DNA from: Sphingomonas qomolangmaensis
GTDB taxonomy: Bacteria > Pseudomonadota > Alphaproteobacteria > Sphingomonadales > Sphingomonadaceae
Assembly (NCBI RefSeq): GCF_024496245.1
Contig: NZ_CP101740.1
Location: 3,196,001-3,260,000 of the forward strand
Direction of reading: 5' to 3'
Length of the DNA: 64,000 bases
Shown here: piece after piece, positions 9,053 to 17,963 of the stretch
Layout of the letters: each line of letters opens with the position of its first letter
Position numbering within the stretch: the first letter of the stretch is position 1
Translations under genes and position numbers: made by a program
Notes under the pieces: model-generated
Told to the model about the DNA's origin: nothing
The model's database searches: none
The model's input: the letters and a program-made list of their open reading frames with translations, nothing else

Positions 9053-10666
9053 CTACGCTCGGCCCCGCATCACCACGGCCGAATACCCTCCCAATATGCC
9101 GCCGCTATAATCCCCCGTTGCCACCAGCACCGCGCCGTCCACGGTAAATGCCACCGCGCGGTCGGACAGGTTGAACGCACAGCGCAAGGTTGCGCCGCCC
9201 GGATGCGTGCGCTCCAGCACCAGCACCGCCTCGTCCGCCGAGACGACGCGCGAGGAACCCGATCGCAGCGCGGGTTCCGCGCGGCGCAGTGCGATCAGCC
9301 GCCTGGTCCAGTGCAGCAGCGAATCGCCATCGGCTTCCTGCTGGTCCACCGCCAGCGCGCCGTGATCGGCACCATGGGGCAGCCATGGATCGATCGAACC
9401 GAAGCCGCGATCCTTGGCATCGCCTTGCCAGGGCATCGGCGTACGCACGCCGTCGCGCGACAGCGTTATCGGCCAGTTGGCGATCGCTTCGGGATCGACC
9501 AGCCGTTCGAAGGGTATCTCCACCTGTCCCAGCCCCAGTTCTTCGCCCTGGTACAGGATCGCATTACCGCGCAGGCTCAGCAGCAGCAGCATCTTCATCC
9601 GCGCGAACGCTCGCGCATGCGCGGGGGCCGTCCACCGCGAAACCGCGCGCGGCGCATCGTGATTCTCGAACGCCCAGCTCGGCCAACCATGATCGGGCGT
9701 ATCGGGCCAAACCGAGAGCGCATCCACCACCAGCGCGGGGGTCAGCGCTTCGGCATAGAGGAAGTTGAAGCCATAGGCGCTGTCGAGCCGCGCCGCGCCT
9801 TGCGTGTACAACGCCATTTCCCGCGCCCAGTGATCGCCGCCGACTTCGGCCATCGAGAATGTGGCGCCATAGGATCGCATCTCGGCGGCCAGCCGCTCGA
9901 TGAAGACGGGAATGTCGGGGTGCGACTGGTTGTGGATCTTGTCCTGGAAATCGAACGAACGCCTGCGCGCGCGGTTGGTCGGCGGTAGCGGCGGATTATC
10001 CCTCAGCAAGGGATCGTGCATCGCGAAATTGAGCGCATCGAAGCGAAACCCATCGACGCCGCGCTCGAGCCAGAACCGCGCCGCGCCCAGCATCGCTTCC
10101 TGCACCTGCGGATGATGGAGGTTCAGATCGGGCTGCTCGACCAGGAAATTGTGCAGATAATATTGCGTGCGCCGCGCGTCCCATTGCCATGCCGGCCCAC
10201 CAAACACCGATTGCCAGTTCGATGGCGGCGACCCGTCGGGCTTGGGATCGGCCCAGACATACCAGTCGGCCTTTGCATTGTCTCGGCTGGAGCGGCTTTC
10301 GACGAACCAGGGATGCCGGTCCGACGAATGCGAATAGACCTGGTCGATCAGCACTTTCAGCCCGAGCCGATGGGCCTTGGCCATCAGTGTGTCGAAATCG
10401 GCGATCGTCCCGAATACCGGGTCTACCCCGCAGAAATCGGCGACGTCATAGCCCGAGTCGCGCATCGGCGAAGTGAAGAAGGGCGACAGCCAGATCGCAT
10501 CGACACCCAGGCCGGCCACATGGTCGAGCCGCTGGGTGATGCCGGGCAGGTCGCCGACACCGTCGCCATTGGCATCGGCAAAGCTGCGGGGATAGATCTG
10601 ATAGATCACCGCGCCCTTCCACCAGGGCTCGGCGTCGGCGAGCAGCGATCTTGCCGCAGTGCTCAT
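9053..10666 (-). CDS. GH13 alpha-glucosidase
   Basis: The 537-residue protein has no signal peptide. It is a GH13 (beta/alpha)8 enzyme: YQIYPRSFADANGDGVGDL, GVDGFRFDALNF with the nucleophile Asp, FSMAEVGG with the acid/base Glu, and FENHDAPR with the stabilising Asp. The combination IYQIYPRSF with QPDLN is typical of alpha-1,4-glucosidases and oligo-1,6-glucosidases of proteobacteria, which release glucose from maltooligosaccharides in the periplasm or cytoplasm. Its ATG overlaps the alpha-amylase stop by four bases. It is the last gene of the receptor-halogenase-amylase-glucosidase operon. Confidence 0.93.
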   Translation of the reverse strand: MSTAARSLLADAEPWWKGAVIYQIYPRSFADANGDGVGDLPGITQRLDHVAGLGVDAIWLSPFFTSPMRDSGYDVADFCGVDPVFGTIADFDTLMAKAHRLGLKVLIDQVYSHSSDRHPWFVESRSSRDNAKADWYVWADPKPDGSPPSNWQSVFGGPAWQWDARRTQYYLHNFLVEQPDLNLHHPQVQEAMLGAARFWLERGVDGFRFDALNFAMHDPLLRDNPPLPPTNRARRRSFDFQDKIHNQSHPDIPVFIERLAAEMRSYGATFSMAEVGGDHWAREMALYTQGAARLDSAYGFNFLYAEALTPALVVDALSVWPDTPDHGWPSWAFENHDAPRAVSRWTAPAHARAFARMKMLLLLSLRGNAILYQGEELGLGQVEIPFERLVDPEAIANWPITLSRDGVRTPMPWQGDAKDRGFGSIDPWLPHGADHGALAVDQQEADGDSLLHWTRRLIALRRAEPALRSGSSRVVSADEAVLVLERTHPGGATLRCAFNLSDRAVAFTVDGAVLVATGDYSGGILGGYSAVVMRGRA

Positions 10667-12510
10667 CGCGACCCCGTTGCCGCGCAGACAATCGTCGAGA
10701 ACGGCGCGATCGTCACCGCGACCGATCCGGGTGCCGTAGCGGTCGTCGGACAGCCGGTGCCGTACAGCGCACCAAAATCGGTCGAGCGCGCCTCGACCTC
10801 GATATTGGCGGCAATCGGCGCGGCGGAGGTGTTGAACGCGATCACCACCTCGGCATCGCTTGCAGGGTCGAAGCGGCTGACGGCAAACAACCCCGGCACG
10901 CCTTCGCCCGAAGCATCGTGATACGCACGCGTCACCTGCCGCCCGCGCCTCAGCGCCGGGGTCGCGACGCGAAGCTTCGACAAGGTGGCGATGGTCTGGA
11001 ACAGCGGATGATCGGTGCGGAAATGATCCTGGCGATGCGTCCGCGCGGTGCCGACCAGCTTCTCTTCCAGATAGGTCGCGGCGCTTGATGCGAACATCGT
11101 CTGGCGCGAATCCTGATCATTGCCCTTGCCCGCAAAGCCCTGTTCGTCGCCATAATAGATCGTGGGGACGCCGCGCAGCGTCAGCAGCATCTCGTGCCCC
11201 AGCCGCGTCCGCGCGAGCAGTTCGGCGTCGTCGGCTTGCGGATTGGCCCTGGTCACGAACATCGCGAAGCGCCCCTGATCGTGGTTGCCGATGAAGGTCG
11301 GCAATTGCAGCGCGGCGGGCTCGCCCCCGGCATACATCGCATCGCCCCAGAATAATTTGGCGAGCGCAGCGGTCGGCTTGCCCTCCGCCACGGTCTGCTG
11401 AACCGCCGTCGCAAACGCGAAATCCAGCACGCTCGGCAATTTGTCGACGACGGTGTGACGCTGCAACAAGCCGATTTCCGGCTCGCTCCACGCCGCTTCG
11501 CCGAAGATATGGAAATTGGGAATGCCCTTCGCCTTCGCGCGATCCAGCATCGCCGGGGTGAACTTGGTCCAGAATTCGGGGTTCACATGCCGTGCGGTAT
11601 CGATGCGAAAGCCATCGACGCCGAACCGGTCGATCCAGTCGCCATAAATGTCGATCATGCCCTTCACCACGCGAGGGCTCTCGGTCATCAGATCGTCCAG
11701 CCCGACGAAATCGCCCATCGTCGAGCTTTCGTTGGAGAACATTGTGTTGCCGCGGTTATGATAATGGATCGGCTCGTTCAGCCATGCCGGAACCTTGATC
11801 GTACGTTCCTGGGGCTTTATTTTCACGGTATACGCGTAATTCGGGTCGGTCAGCCGCGCGAAATTCTGCGTCGTCATCACCCGATCGCCGGCAAAGCCCC
11901 GATTGATCGGCTCGCCCTTCGGCCCGCCGCGCGTGGCATAGGGAAAATCGGCACGGCTGCGATAGGCGCAGGTCGCCTTGCCCTCGCATTCGGCGAAATA
12001 GAACACATCGGCGGTGTGGTTGGCGATGATGTCCATATACACCTTCATGCCGCGCGCATGCGCAGCCGCCACCAGCGCGGTGAAATCGGTATCGGCCCCC
12101 AGATGCGGATCGACCGTCGTGAAATCGGTGATCCAATAGCCGTGATATCCCGCCGATTCCTCGCCCTTGCCGCCCTGCACCGGCTTGTTCTTGAACACCG
12201 GTGTCAGCCAGATCGCGGTCATTCCCAGCGACTGGATATAGTCGAGCCGGTCGATCAGCCCCTTGATGTCGCCGCCATGGAAAAAGCCCTTATGCGTCGG
12301 GTCGAATCCATGCGCGAGCCGGTCGCCAGCGATGCCGCCGCGATCGTTGCGCCGATCACCATTGGCGAAGCGATCGGGCAGCACGAAATAGATCACTTCG
12401 TCCTGCGGCAGCCGCCGGCGCAATTCGGGTTGCCGCGCGACTTGTTGCGCGGCGGCAGGCGGGGCGGCGATGATGGCTATCGCCATCGCGGTGGCTAGCG
12501 TGCGGATCAT
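10663..12510 (-). CDS. GH13 alpha-amylase, secreted
   Basis: The product has 615 residues. ATG 12510 opens a signal peptide (IRTLATAMAIAIIAAPPAAA) and overlaps the halogenase stop by four bases (ATGA). GH13 landmarks are VIYFVLPDRFANGD, MKVYMDIIANHTADV, VDGFRIDTARH (nucleophile Asp), HIFGEAAW (acid/base Glu) and FIGNHDQGRF. A C-terminal beta domain follows. It should cut starch or maltodextrin outside the cytoplasm and hand products to the alpha-glucosidase and the permease. Neighbouring frames reading through the upstream gene are not needed to explain this start. Confidence 0.93.
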   Translation of the reverse strand: MIRTLATAMAIAIIAAPPAAAQQVARQPELRRRLPQDEVIYFVLPDRFANGDRRNDRGGIAGDRLAHGFDPTHKGFFHGGDIKGLIDRLDYIQSLGMTAIWLTPVFKNKPVQGGKGEESAGYHGYWITDFTTVDPHLGADTDFTALVAAAHARGMKVYMDIIANHTADVFYFAECEGKATCAYRSRADFPYATRGGPKGEPINRGFAGDRVMTTQNFARLTDPNYAYTVKIKPQERTIKVPAWLNEPIHYHNRGNTMFSNESSTMGDFVGLDDLMTESPRVVKGMIDIYGDWIDRFGVDGFRIDTARHVNPEFWTKFTPAMLDRAKAKGIPNFHIFGEAAWSEPEIGLLQRHTVVDKLPSVLDFAFATAVQQTVAEGKPTAALAKLFWGDAMYAGGEPAALQLPTFIGNHDQGRFAMFVTRANPQADDAELLARTRLGHEMLLTLRGVPTIYYGDEQGFAGKGNDQDSRQTMFASSAATYLEEKLVGTARTHRQDHFRTDHPLFQTIATLSKLRVATPALRRGRQVTRAYHDASGEGVPGLFAVSRFDPASDAEVVIAFNTSAAPIAANIEVEARSTDFGALYGTGCPTTATAPGSVAVTIAPFSTIVCAATGSR

Positions 12511-14015
12511 GCATTCACTCCTTGCTGCGCAGGGTTGCCGGCAAGCTGCGCCAGCAGATCGGCATGGGCAGGCATCGCCGCGCCGGTGCGCGCCGCGACG
12601 TCGGCCACGCCATCGAGAAAGGCCTTGAGATCGGCGCTCGGCACCGCATCGGCGAGCGGATGCCAGGCATCGGGCATCACTTCCTGGCCGATCAGCACCT
12701 GCGTCCAGCCCGGTTCGGCGAACAACTCGCCCTCGCGCCGCGACAGCCGCGCTGACGATCGCCACAGCGCCAGTTTGCGGTCCAGCTCGGGCGGCAATTT
12801 CCGCGTCCGCGCCGCGTCCCAGAACGGCTCGCCGATGCGCGCATTTGCGTGGTAATGGAGGACGAGAAAGTCGCGGATGAAATGAAGCTCTAGCCGCGAC
12901 TCGTTGTTATATTCGGCGCGGTCGGCATCGCTGATCCGGCCGGTCGGCAGAAACGCCAGGATGCGCGCGATCGCGGTTTGAATCAGGTGGATGCTGGTCG
13001 ATTCGAGCGGCTCCAGAAACCCGCTGGCCAGCCCCACCGCCACGCAATTGCGCACCCAGGCTTGCTCGCGCCGGCCAGCGGTGAATCGCAGCGGACGCGG
13101 CTCCGCCAGCGCCTCGCCATCGAGATTCGCGAGCAGCGTCGCCGCCGCCTCGTCGTCCGAAATATGCTTGCTGTCGTACACATACCCGTTGCCGGTGCGA
13201 TGCTGCAACGGGATGCGCCACTGCCATCCCGCCTTTTGCGCGGTCGCGCGCGTATAGGGTATTGGCACCGCAACCCGCGCCGATGGCACCGCCAGCGCGC
13301 GGTCGCAGGGCAGCCAATCGCTCCAGTCCTCATAGCCCGCGCCCAGCGCGCCGCCGATCAGCAGCGCACCAAAGCCCGTGCAGTCGATGAACAGATCCCC
13401 CGCGACCCGCCGCTCGCCCTCGATCAACAGCGCCGAAATGTCGCCGCCATCGTCGCGCTCGACCGACAGGATCCGCCCCTCATGCCGGATCACCCCGCGT
13501 GCCTCGGCGTAACGCCGCAGGAACGCCGCATACAGCCCGGCATCGAAGTGGAAGGCATAGGGCATTGGCGGCACCGGTCCCCGGGCCTCGAACCGCGCAA
13601 ACCCGCCGCGCAACGCCGCGACATTGTTGAGCGAATAGTCGTCGAAAGCCGCCGCAAACCCCTCGGATCGCGCGCGCAACCAGTAATGGTGAAAACCCAG
13701 CAGCCCCAGCGGGCGCCCCGTGTCGCCAAAGCCGTGCAGATAGGAATGCCCGGGCCGCACCCAGTCGCGAAATTCGATCCCAAGCTTGATCGTTCCCTGC
13801 GTGGCGCGCAGAAACGCGTCCTCGTCGATGCCCAAATGCTTGTTGAACAACGATATTTGCGGGATCGTCGCTTCCCCGACACCCACCGTGCCGATCGCCT
13901 CGGATTCGACGAGCACGATCCGCCAGCCCGGCGCCAGGAAGCGCGCGAACGCCGCCGCTGCCATCCATCCCGCGGTGCCGCCCCCCGCGATTACGATGGT
14001 CCGGTCGTCGCGCAT
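12507..14015 (-). CDS. Flavin-dependent tryptophan-halogenase-like protein 3
   Basis: A 502-residue paralogue of the two halogenases at 2.1-5.2 kb: VIAGGGTAGWMAAAAF, VGEATIPQIS, IKLGIEFRDW, WQWRIP and GFLEPLESTSIH are all present. It lies between the maltodextrin receptor and the alpha-amylase, overlapping the latter by four bases, so it belongs to the carbohydrate operon and not to a secondary-metabolite cluster. Substrate unknown. The repeated pairing with TonB receptors argues for a role in acquisition or signalling and not in indole halogenation (inference). Confidence 0.92.
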   Translation of the reverse strand: MRDDRTIVIAGGGTAGWMAAAAFARFLAPGWRIVLVESEAIGTVGVGEATIPQISLFNKHLGIDEDAFLRATQGTIKLGIEFRDWVRPGHSYLHGFGDTGRPLGLLGFHHYWLRARSEGFAAAFDDYSLNNVAALRGGFARFEARGPVPPMPYAFHFDAGLYAAFLRRYAEARGVIRHEGRILSVERDDGGDISALLIEGERRVAGDLFIDCTGFGALLIGGALGAGYEDWSDWLPCDRALAVPSARVAVPIPYTRATAQKAGWQWRIPLQHRTGNGYVYDSKHISDDEAAATLLANLDGEALAEPRPLRFTAGRREQAWVRNCVAVGLASGFLEPLESTSIHLIQTAIARILAFLPTGRISDADRAEYNNESRLELHFIRDFLVLHYHANARIGEPFWDAARTRKLPPELDRKLALWRSSARLSRREGELFAEPGWTQVLIGQEVMPDAWHPLADAVPSADLKAFLDGVADVAARTGAAMPAHADLLAQLAGNPAQQGVNA

Positions 14016-14040
14016 ATATGCGTCCCCATTTGCGAGCCCG

Positions 14041-14075
14041 CGCCTCGCTCCCTGGCGTTCCCAGGAAGCGAGGCG
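14041..14075. promoter_or_regulatory. Strong hairpin between receptor and halogenase genes
   Basis: CGCCTCGCT and AGCGAGGCG are perfect complements, with CCTGG/CCAGG continuing the stem inside them. The hairpin fills most of the 74-base gap after the receptor stop. On the transcribed strand no T-run follows, so it is more likely an mRNA processing or stability element that sets receptor versus enzyme levels, or a leaky Rho-type attenuator. Confidence 0.5.
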
Positions 14076-14089
14076 AGGGGCCCGTTACC

Positions 14090-16558
14090 TCAGAACCGCA
14101 CCGTCGCACCCGCCAGGAACCGACGGCCATATTGTTGAAAATCAACAATTGCCCGCTCGTCGCGCGGATCGACCGTGACGAAGGGTTCGTCGGTCAGGTT
14201 CTGGCCCTGCACGAACACCGACACGCCCTCGAGCGCCGATCCCGCCTGGAAGTCATAGCCGATCTGCGCATCGATGATCGTTTCATCAAGCGCACGACGG
14301 CGCACGCGATTGGCGCCAAAGCCCGACAATTCGCCGATAAAGGTCGAGCGATAGCGCACCGAGCCCCGCGCGTTGAAGCCCCACTTCTCGAAAAAGGCGG
14401 TGCCGTTCGCGACCCAGCGCGAATAGCCCGGAATGTCCTCCGAAGGCGCACCCGGCGTCGGCTGGATCTGCGTTTCGGTATAGCTCAGGCCGCCGGTAAC
14501 GCCGAACCCGTCAAGCGCCCCGGACAGCTCGCCAAAGGGCAGCGTTCCTGCAAGCTCGACCCCATAGATATTGCCGCCCTCGCCGTTGATCGGCTGGTTC
14601 AGCAGGCCGATATTGGTGGCGGGCTGCACCCCGATGGGCTTGGGATAGGAGGTGAAGTCGAACTCTTGTTCCAGATTGTACACGAAGCTTTGCAGGTCCT
14701 TGTAAAAGCCCTGCAACGCGATGTAGCCGCGCGTCCCGAAATATTTCTCGATCGTGGCGTCATAGGAATTCGAACGGATCGGTCGCAACTGCGGATTGCC
14801 GCCGCTGCCCTGATAGATGCCGCCGGGGACACCGGTGTTGATCCCGTAGTTGATCGCAACGCGCATGTCGTCGAGCCGCGCGCGCTGCATCTGGCGCGCC
14901 GCCGCAACGCGGAACACCCAGTCGCTGGGCAGCCGCAACGACAGGTTCACGCTCGGCAGCACATCGATATAGTCGTCGCCCGCCACCGTCGGCTGGAGCG
15001 CGCCGCCCGCCGCGACGAGCCCCGACGATTTCTGCACCGTCGAGACGAACTGCACGCCGAAATTGCCCGTCAGCACCGCGGTGCCGATCTCCTGATCGAC
15101 ATTGGCCTGCAGATACGCTGCCATGACGTCTTCGTTGATCTGGAACGCCTTGGCAGGCACGTCGAGGCTGGTATTCCGGATGAGGTCGTAAACGCCGCCC
15201 TCCAGTAGCTCGGCGGGGTTGTAGCTGAGCATCGGCCCCAGCCCCAGATAGCTGATATTGGTCGATCCCAGCAGATATTCACTCGGGATCTGCTGCTGGA
15301 ACGCGCCGCCTGTCAGCACCAGCAATGATTCATCGGGCGTCAGCGCCTTTTCACGCCGCGTATAGTTCAGGCCGAACTGGATCGACCGCAGGAAGCCCTC
15401 CAGCTCTTTCTCGACCTCGCCGCGATATTGCTGGATTTCGTCGCGAACCTGGCGGTCGTTGAAATATCCAGCCTGGACATTCGCTCCGCCCCAGCCGCGC
15501 GGATCGGTCAGCAGGATCAGATTGGGGTCCGAATAATTCAGCGTCGGGCTGAACACCGTGCCGCTGGTACCGCTTTGGAAACCGATCGTATCGGACGCCC
15601 CGGTATCGAGACCATAGCCGGTCCCGGCGTAGCTTTCGATGATCGTCTCGCTGCGATCGGTCTTCGAATAGCTGATGTCGACGAAGAGGTTCCAGCCGTC
15701 ATCGCCTTCGTATTTCTGGTTGAGACCGAAGGAGTAGAGCTTGGCCTTGCGCTCGAAGGAATCGTTGCGGACCACGCCTTCGACATTGGTGAAGGTGCCG
15801 CCCGTCACGAAGTTGTTGTCGACCACCGGGTTCAGCAACTGCGGTCGGGTCGCTTGCGGTCCATCGCCGTCGAACGCCAGCGGCAGCTCGATACCCCGCT
15901 TGATTTGCGGATCGTCGAAATCCGAGAAGAATCCGTCGAGCGTGATCGTATAGTTCGGCGCAGGCTGCCACTGCAGCGTCCCCTGCAACCCCAGCCGCTT
16001 CAAGTTGGTCGACGTGACATAGCTCTTCGATCCGCCGATCACGCTGCGCAGGTCGACCGTGCCCGAAAGGCCCTGGCCGATCAGGTTCGATTGTGCGGTC
16101 TTGTAGACCAGCACCTGGTTGACGACCTCGGACGGATATTGGTCATATTCGACCGCGCGATTATCGCCGGTGGACGTCTGCTCGCGACCATTGAGCAGCG
16201 TCGTCGAGAAATCGGGCGCGAAACCGCGGATCGATATTGCGTTCGAGCGGCCCGACACACGTTGCGACGTCAGGCCCGGGAGGCGCGCGATCGATTCCGC
16301 GATCGACGCGTCGGGCAGGCGACCGATATCCTCCGCCGAAATCGATTCGACGACCAGATCGCGTTCTTTCTTCGCGGCAACGGCGTTCTCGAGGCTCTGG
16401 CGAAACCCCGTTACGACGATCTCTTCGGCTTCGGCATCGGCGGGCGGCGTTTCCTGCACATCCTGCGCGATCGCCGGCGTGGCAAACGCGATCATGGAAA
16501 GCGCTATGGCGGTAGTGCTGACGCCCGACAAAGGCGCGCGGTAGATCGATGATTTCAT
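14090..16558 (-). CDS. TonB-dependent receptor, maltodextrin-type
   Basis: The 822-residue product has a signal peptide (ending FATPAIAQ), a TonB box (EEIVVTGFRQSLENA), the plug landmarks EDIGRLPDASIAESIARLPG and ISIRGFAPDFSTTLLNGRE, and ends in Phe after a barrel strand (FLAGATVRF), as outer-membrane barrels do. ATG 16558 is preceded by GGGGAGAG. It heads the operon with halogenase, alpha-amylase and alpha-glucosidase and diverges from a LacI regulator, the layout of the maltose regulon known in Caulobacter and relatives (MalA-type receptor). The probable ligand is maltodextrin (inference from the neighbours). Confidence 0.93.
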   Translation of the reverse strand: MKSSIYRAPLSGVSTTAIALSMIAFATPAIAQDVQETPPADAEAEEIVVTGFRQSLENAVAAKKERDLVVESISAEDIGRLPDASIAESIARLPGLTSQRVSGRSNAISIRGFAPDFSTTLLNGREQTSTGDNRAVEYDQYPSEVVNQVLVYKTAQSNLIGQGLSGTVDLRSVIGGSKSYVTSTNLKRLGLQGTLQWQPAPNYTITLDGFFSDFDDPQIKRGIELPLAFDGDGPQATRPQLLNPVVDNNFVTGGTFTNVEGVVRNDSFERKAKLYSFGLNQKYEGDDGWNLFVDISYSKTDRSETIIESYAGTGYGLDTGASDTIGFQSGTSGTVFSPTLNYSDPNLILLTDPRGWGGANVQAGYFNDRQVRDEIQQYRGEVEKELEGFLRSIQFGLNYTRREKALTPDESLLVLTGGAFQQQIPSEYLLGSTNISYLGLGPMLSYNPAELLEGGVYDLIRNTSLDVPAKAFQINEDVMAAYLQANVDQEIGTAVLTGNFGVQFVSTVQKSSGLVAAGGALQPTVAGDDYIDVLPSVNLSLRLPSDWVFRVAAARQMQRARLDDMRVAINYGINTGVPGGIYQGSGGNPQLRPIRSNSYDATIEKYFGTRGYIALQGFYKDLQSFVYNLEQEFDFTSYPKPIGVQPATNIGLLNQPINGEGGNIYGVELAGTLPFGELSGALDGFGVTGGLSYTETQIQPTPGAPSEDIPGYSRWVANGTAFFEKWGFNARGSVRYRSTFIGELSGFGANRVRRRALDETIIDAQIGYDFQAGSALEGVSVFVQGQNLTDEPFVTVDPRDERAIVDFQQYGRRFLAGATVRF

Positions 16559-16681
16559 TCCGTCTCTCCCCTATCTGTGACCCACTTGTTCCCGCGGGTT
16601 GTTCTATTGTTCGTTGCGCCGCCTTTTTGACGAACGCGGCACGTAAGGGTGGGGATAGGTCGAGTTGCGGGATGTCGAACA

Positions 16682-16701
16682 GATGGCATACGTATGTCAT
16701 C
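16682..16701. promoter_or_regulatory. Near-perfect 20-bp palindrome, probable LacI-family operator
   Basis: TGGCATACGTATGTCA, extended by two bases on each side, is a palindrome with one mismatched pair and a central CG. It lies between the receptor (start 16558) and the LacI gene (start 16839), where a maltose regulator would control both. This is the best operator candidate for the regulator encoded next to it. Confidence 0.6.
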
Positions 16702-16838
16702 GTGCGATCGACGTAACGGGCCGATGCGCGCCGACCTCCGGCCAATGCGCGCAGCATCGCTTTACGCACGCGCGCCGATCGCTTAGCTTGCAGGGCCAAA
16801 GGCTATGCAGGCCGAACATCCGGGAGAGGAACAGCTTG

Positions 16839-17885
16839 GTGGCCCGATCGGCGTCACAGCGCCCCACGTCGTTCGACATCGCCTATCGCGCAGGCGTGTC
16901 GCAACCGACGGTATCGCGTGCGCTGCGTGGCAGCCCGTCGGTCAGCGCCGCTACCCGCGCTCGGATCGAAGCAATTGCTCGGGAGCTGAATTATGCGGTC
17001 GACAAGAACGCATCGAACCTGCGCAGCCAGCAATCCCACACGATCGCGCTGTTGTTTTTCGAGGATGTGACCGCCGACAGTTCGCTGATCAACCCGTTCT
17101 TCCTGTCGATGCTGGGCGCCATCACCCGCGGCGCGGGGAAAGCGGGCTATGATCTCCTCATTTCATTTCAGCATCACGCCGGCGACTGTCCGAAAAGCTA
17201 TGAGGACAGTCGCAAGGCCGATGGCATCATCCTGCTGGGCTATGGTGATTACCAACAATATCGGCCCCGGCTCGAACAACTTTACGCGCAAGGGACGCAT
17301 TTCGTGCGCTGGGGATCGCCCGAGCACGGCGATCGCGGCACGACGATCGGGTGCGACAATCGCGCGGGCGGGCGCGTGGCGACCGAGCATCTGTTGCACC
17401 AAGGGCGTCGGCGGATCGGGTTTCTCGGCGCATGCGACAACCATTCTCCCGAATTTCGCGAACGCTGGCTGGGCTATTGCGATGCACATCATGCCGCCGG
17501 GATCGAACCGGATCCGGCGTTGCAGGTCGATGCGATAACCTTGGAAGCGGCGGGGCATCGCGCGGTCCACACGTTGACCGCGCGCGGCGGTGCATTTGAC
17601 GCGATCTTCGCCGCCAGCGACCTGATCGCGATCGGCGCGATGCACGCGCTGCAGGAAAGCGGGAAGCGGATACCGAACGACATCGCGGTCGTAGGCTATG
17701 ACGATATTCCCGCCGCGCATCAGGCAAGCCCGCCCCTGACGACGGTGCAGCAGGATGCGCAACTCGCCGGCGATGCGCTGGTGAATGCGCTGCTCGCACG
17801 GCTCGAACAGCGCGAGCCGGTTAGCTGCTTGTTGCCCGTATCGCTCAAAGTCCGGGCCAGCAGTGTCGCGCATACGACTGTATAA
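16839..17885 (+). CDS. LacI-family transcriptional regulator
   Basis: A 348-residue regulator. The frame is open further upstream, but GTG 16839 (or TTG 16836) follows GGGAGAGGA and begins just before the helix-turn-helix TSFDIAYRAGVSQPTVSRAL, with the hinge helix NYAVDKNASNLRS after it. The rest is a periplasmic-binding-protein-like effector domain (DGIILLGYGDY, GRVATEHLLHQGRRRIGFLG, FAASDLIAIGAMHAL, AVVGYDDIPAAH). Its place between the maltodextrin operon and a sugar permease suggests control of both in response to a maltose-type sugar. Confidence 0.92.
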   Translation: MARSASQRPTSFDIAYRAGVSQPTVSRALRGSPSVSAATRARIEAIARELNYAVDKNASNLRSQQSHTIALLFFEDVTADSSLINPFFLSMLGAITRGAGKAGYDLLISFQHHAGDCPKSYEDSRKADGIILLGYGDYQQYRPRLEQLYAQGTHFVRWGSPEHGDRGTTIGCDNRAGGRVATEHLLHQGRRRIGFLGACDNHSPEFRERWLGYCDAHHAAGIEPDPALQVDAITLEAAGHRAVHTLTARGGAFDAIFAASDLIAIGAMHALQESGKRIPNDIAVVGYDDIPAAHQASPPLTTVQQDAQLAGDALVNALLARLEQREPVSCLLPVSLKVRASSVAHTTV

Positions 17886-17963
17886 GGGTCTGTATCTCCT
17901 CCCGCTCAGCGTCGCGAAGGATGAACTCGGCGAGTACGGCGCGCGTAGAGAAGAGGGACGGGA

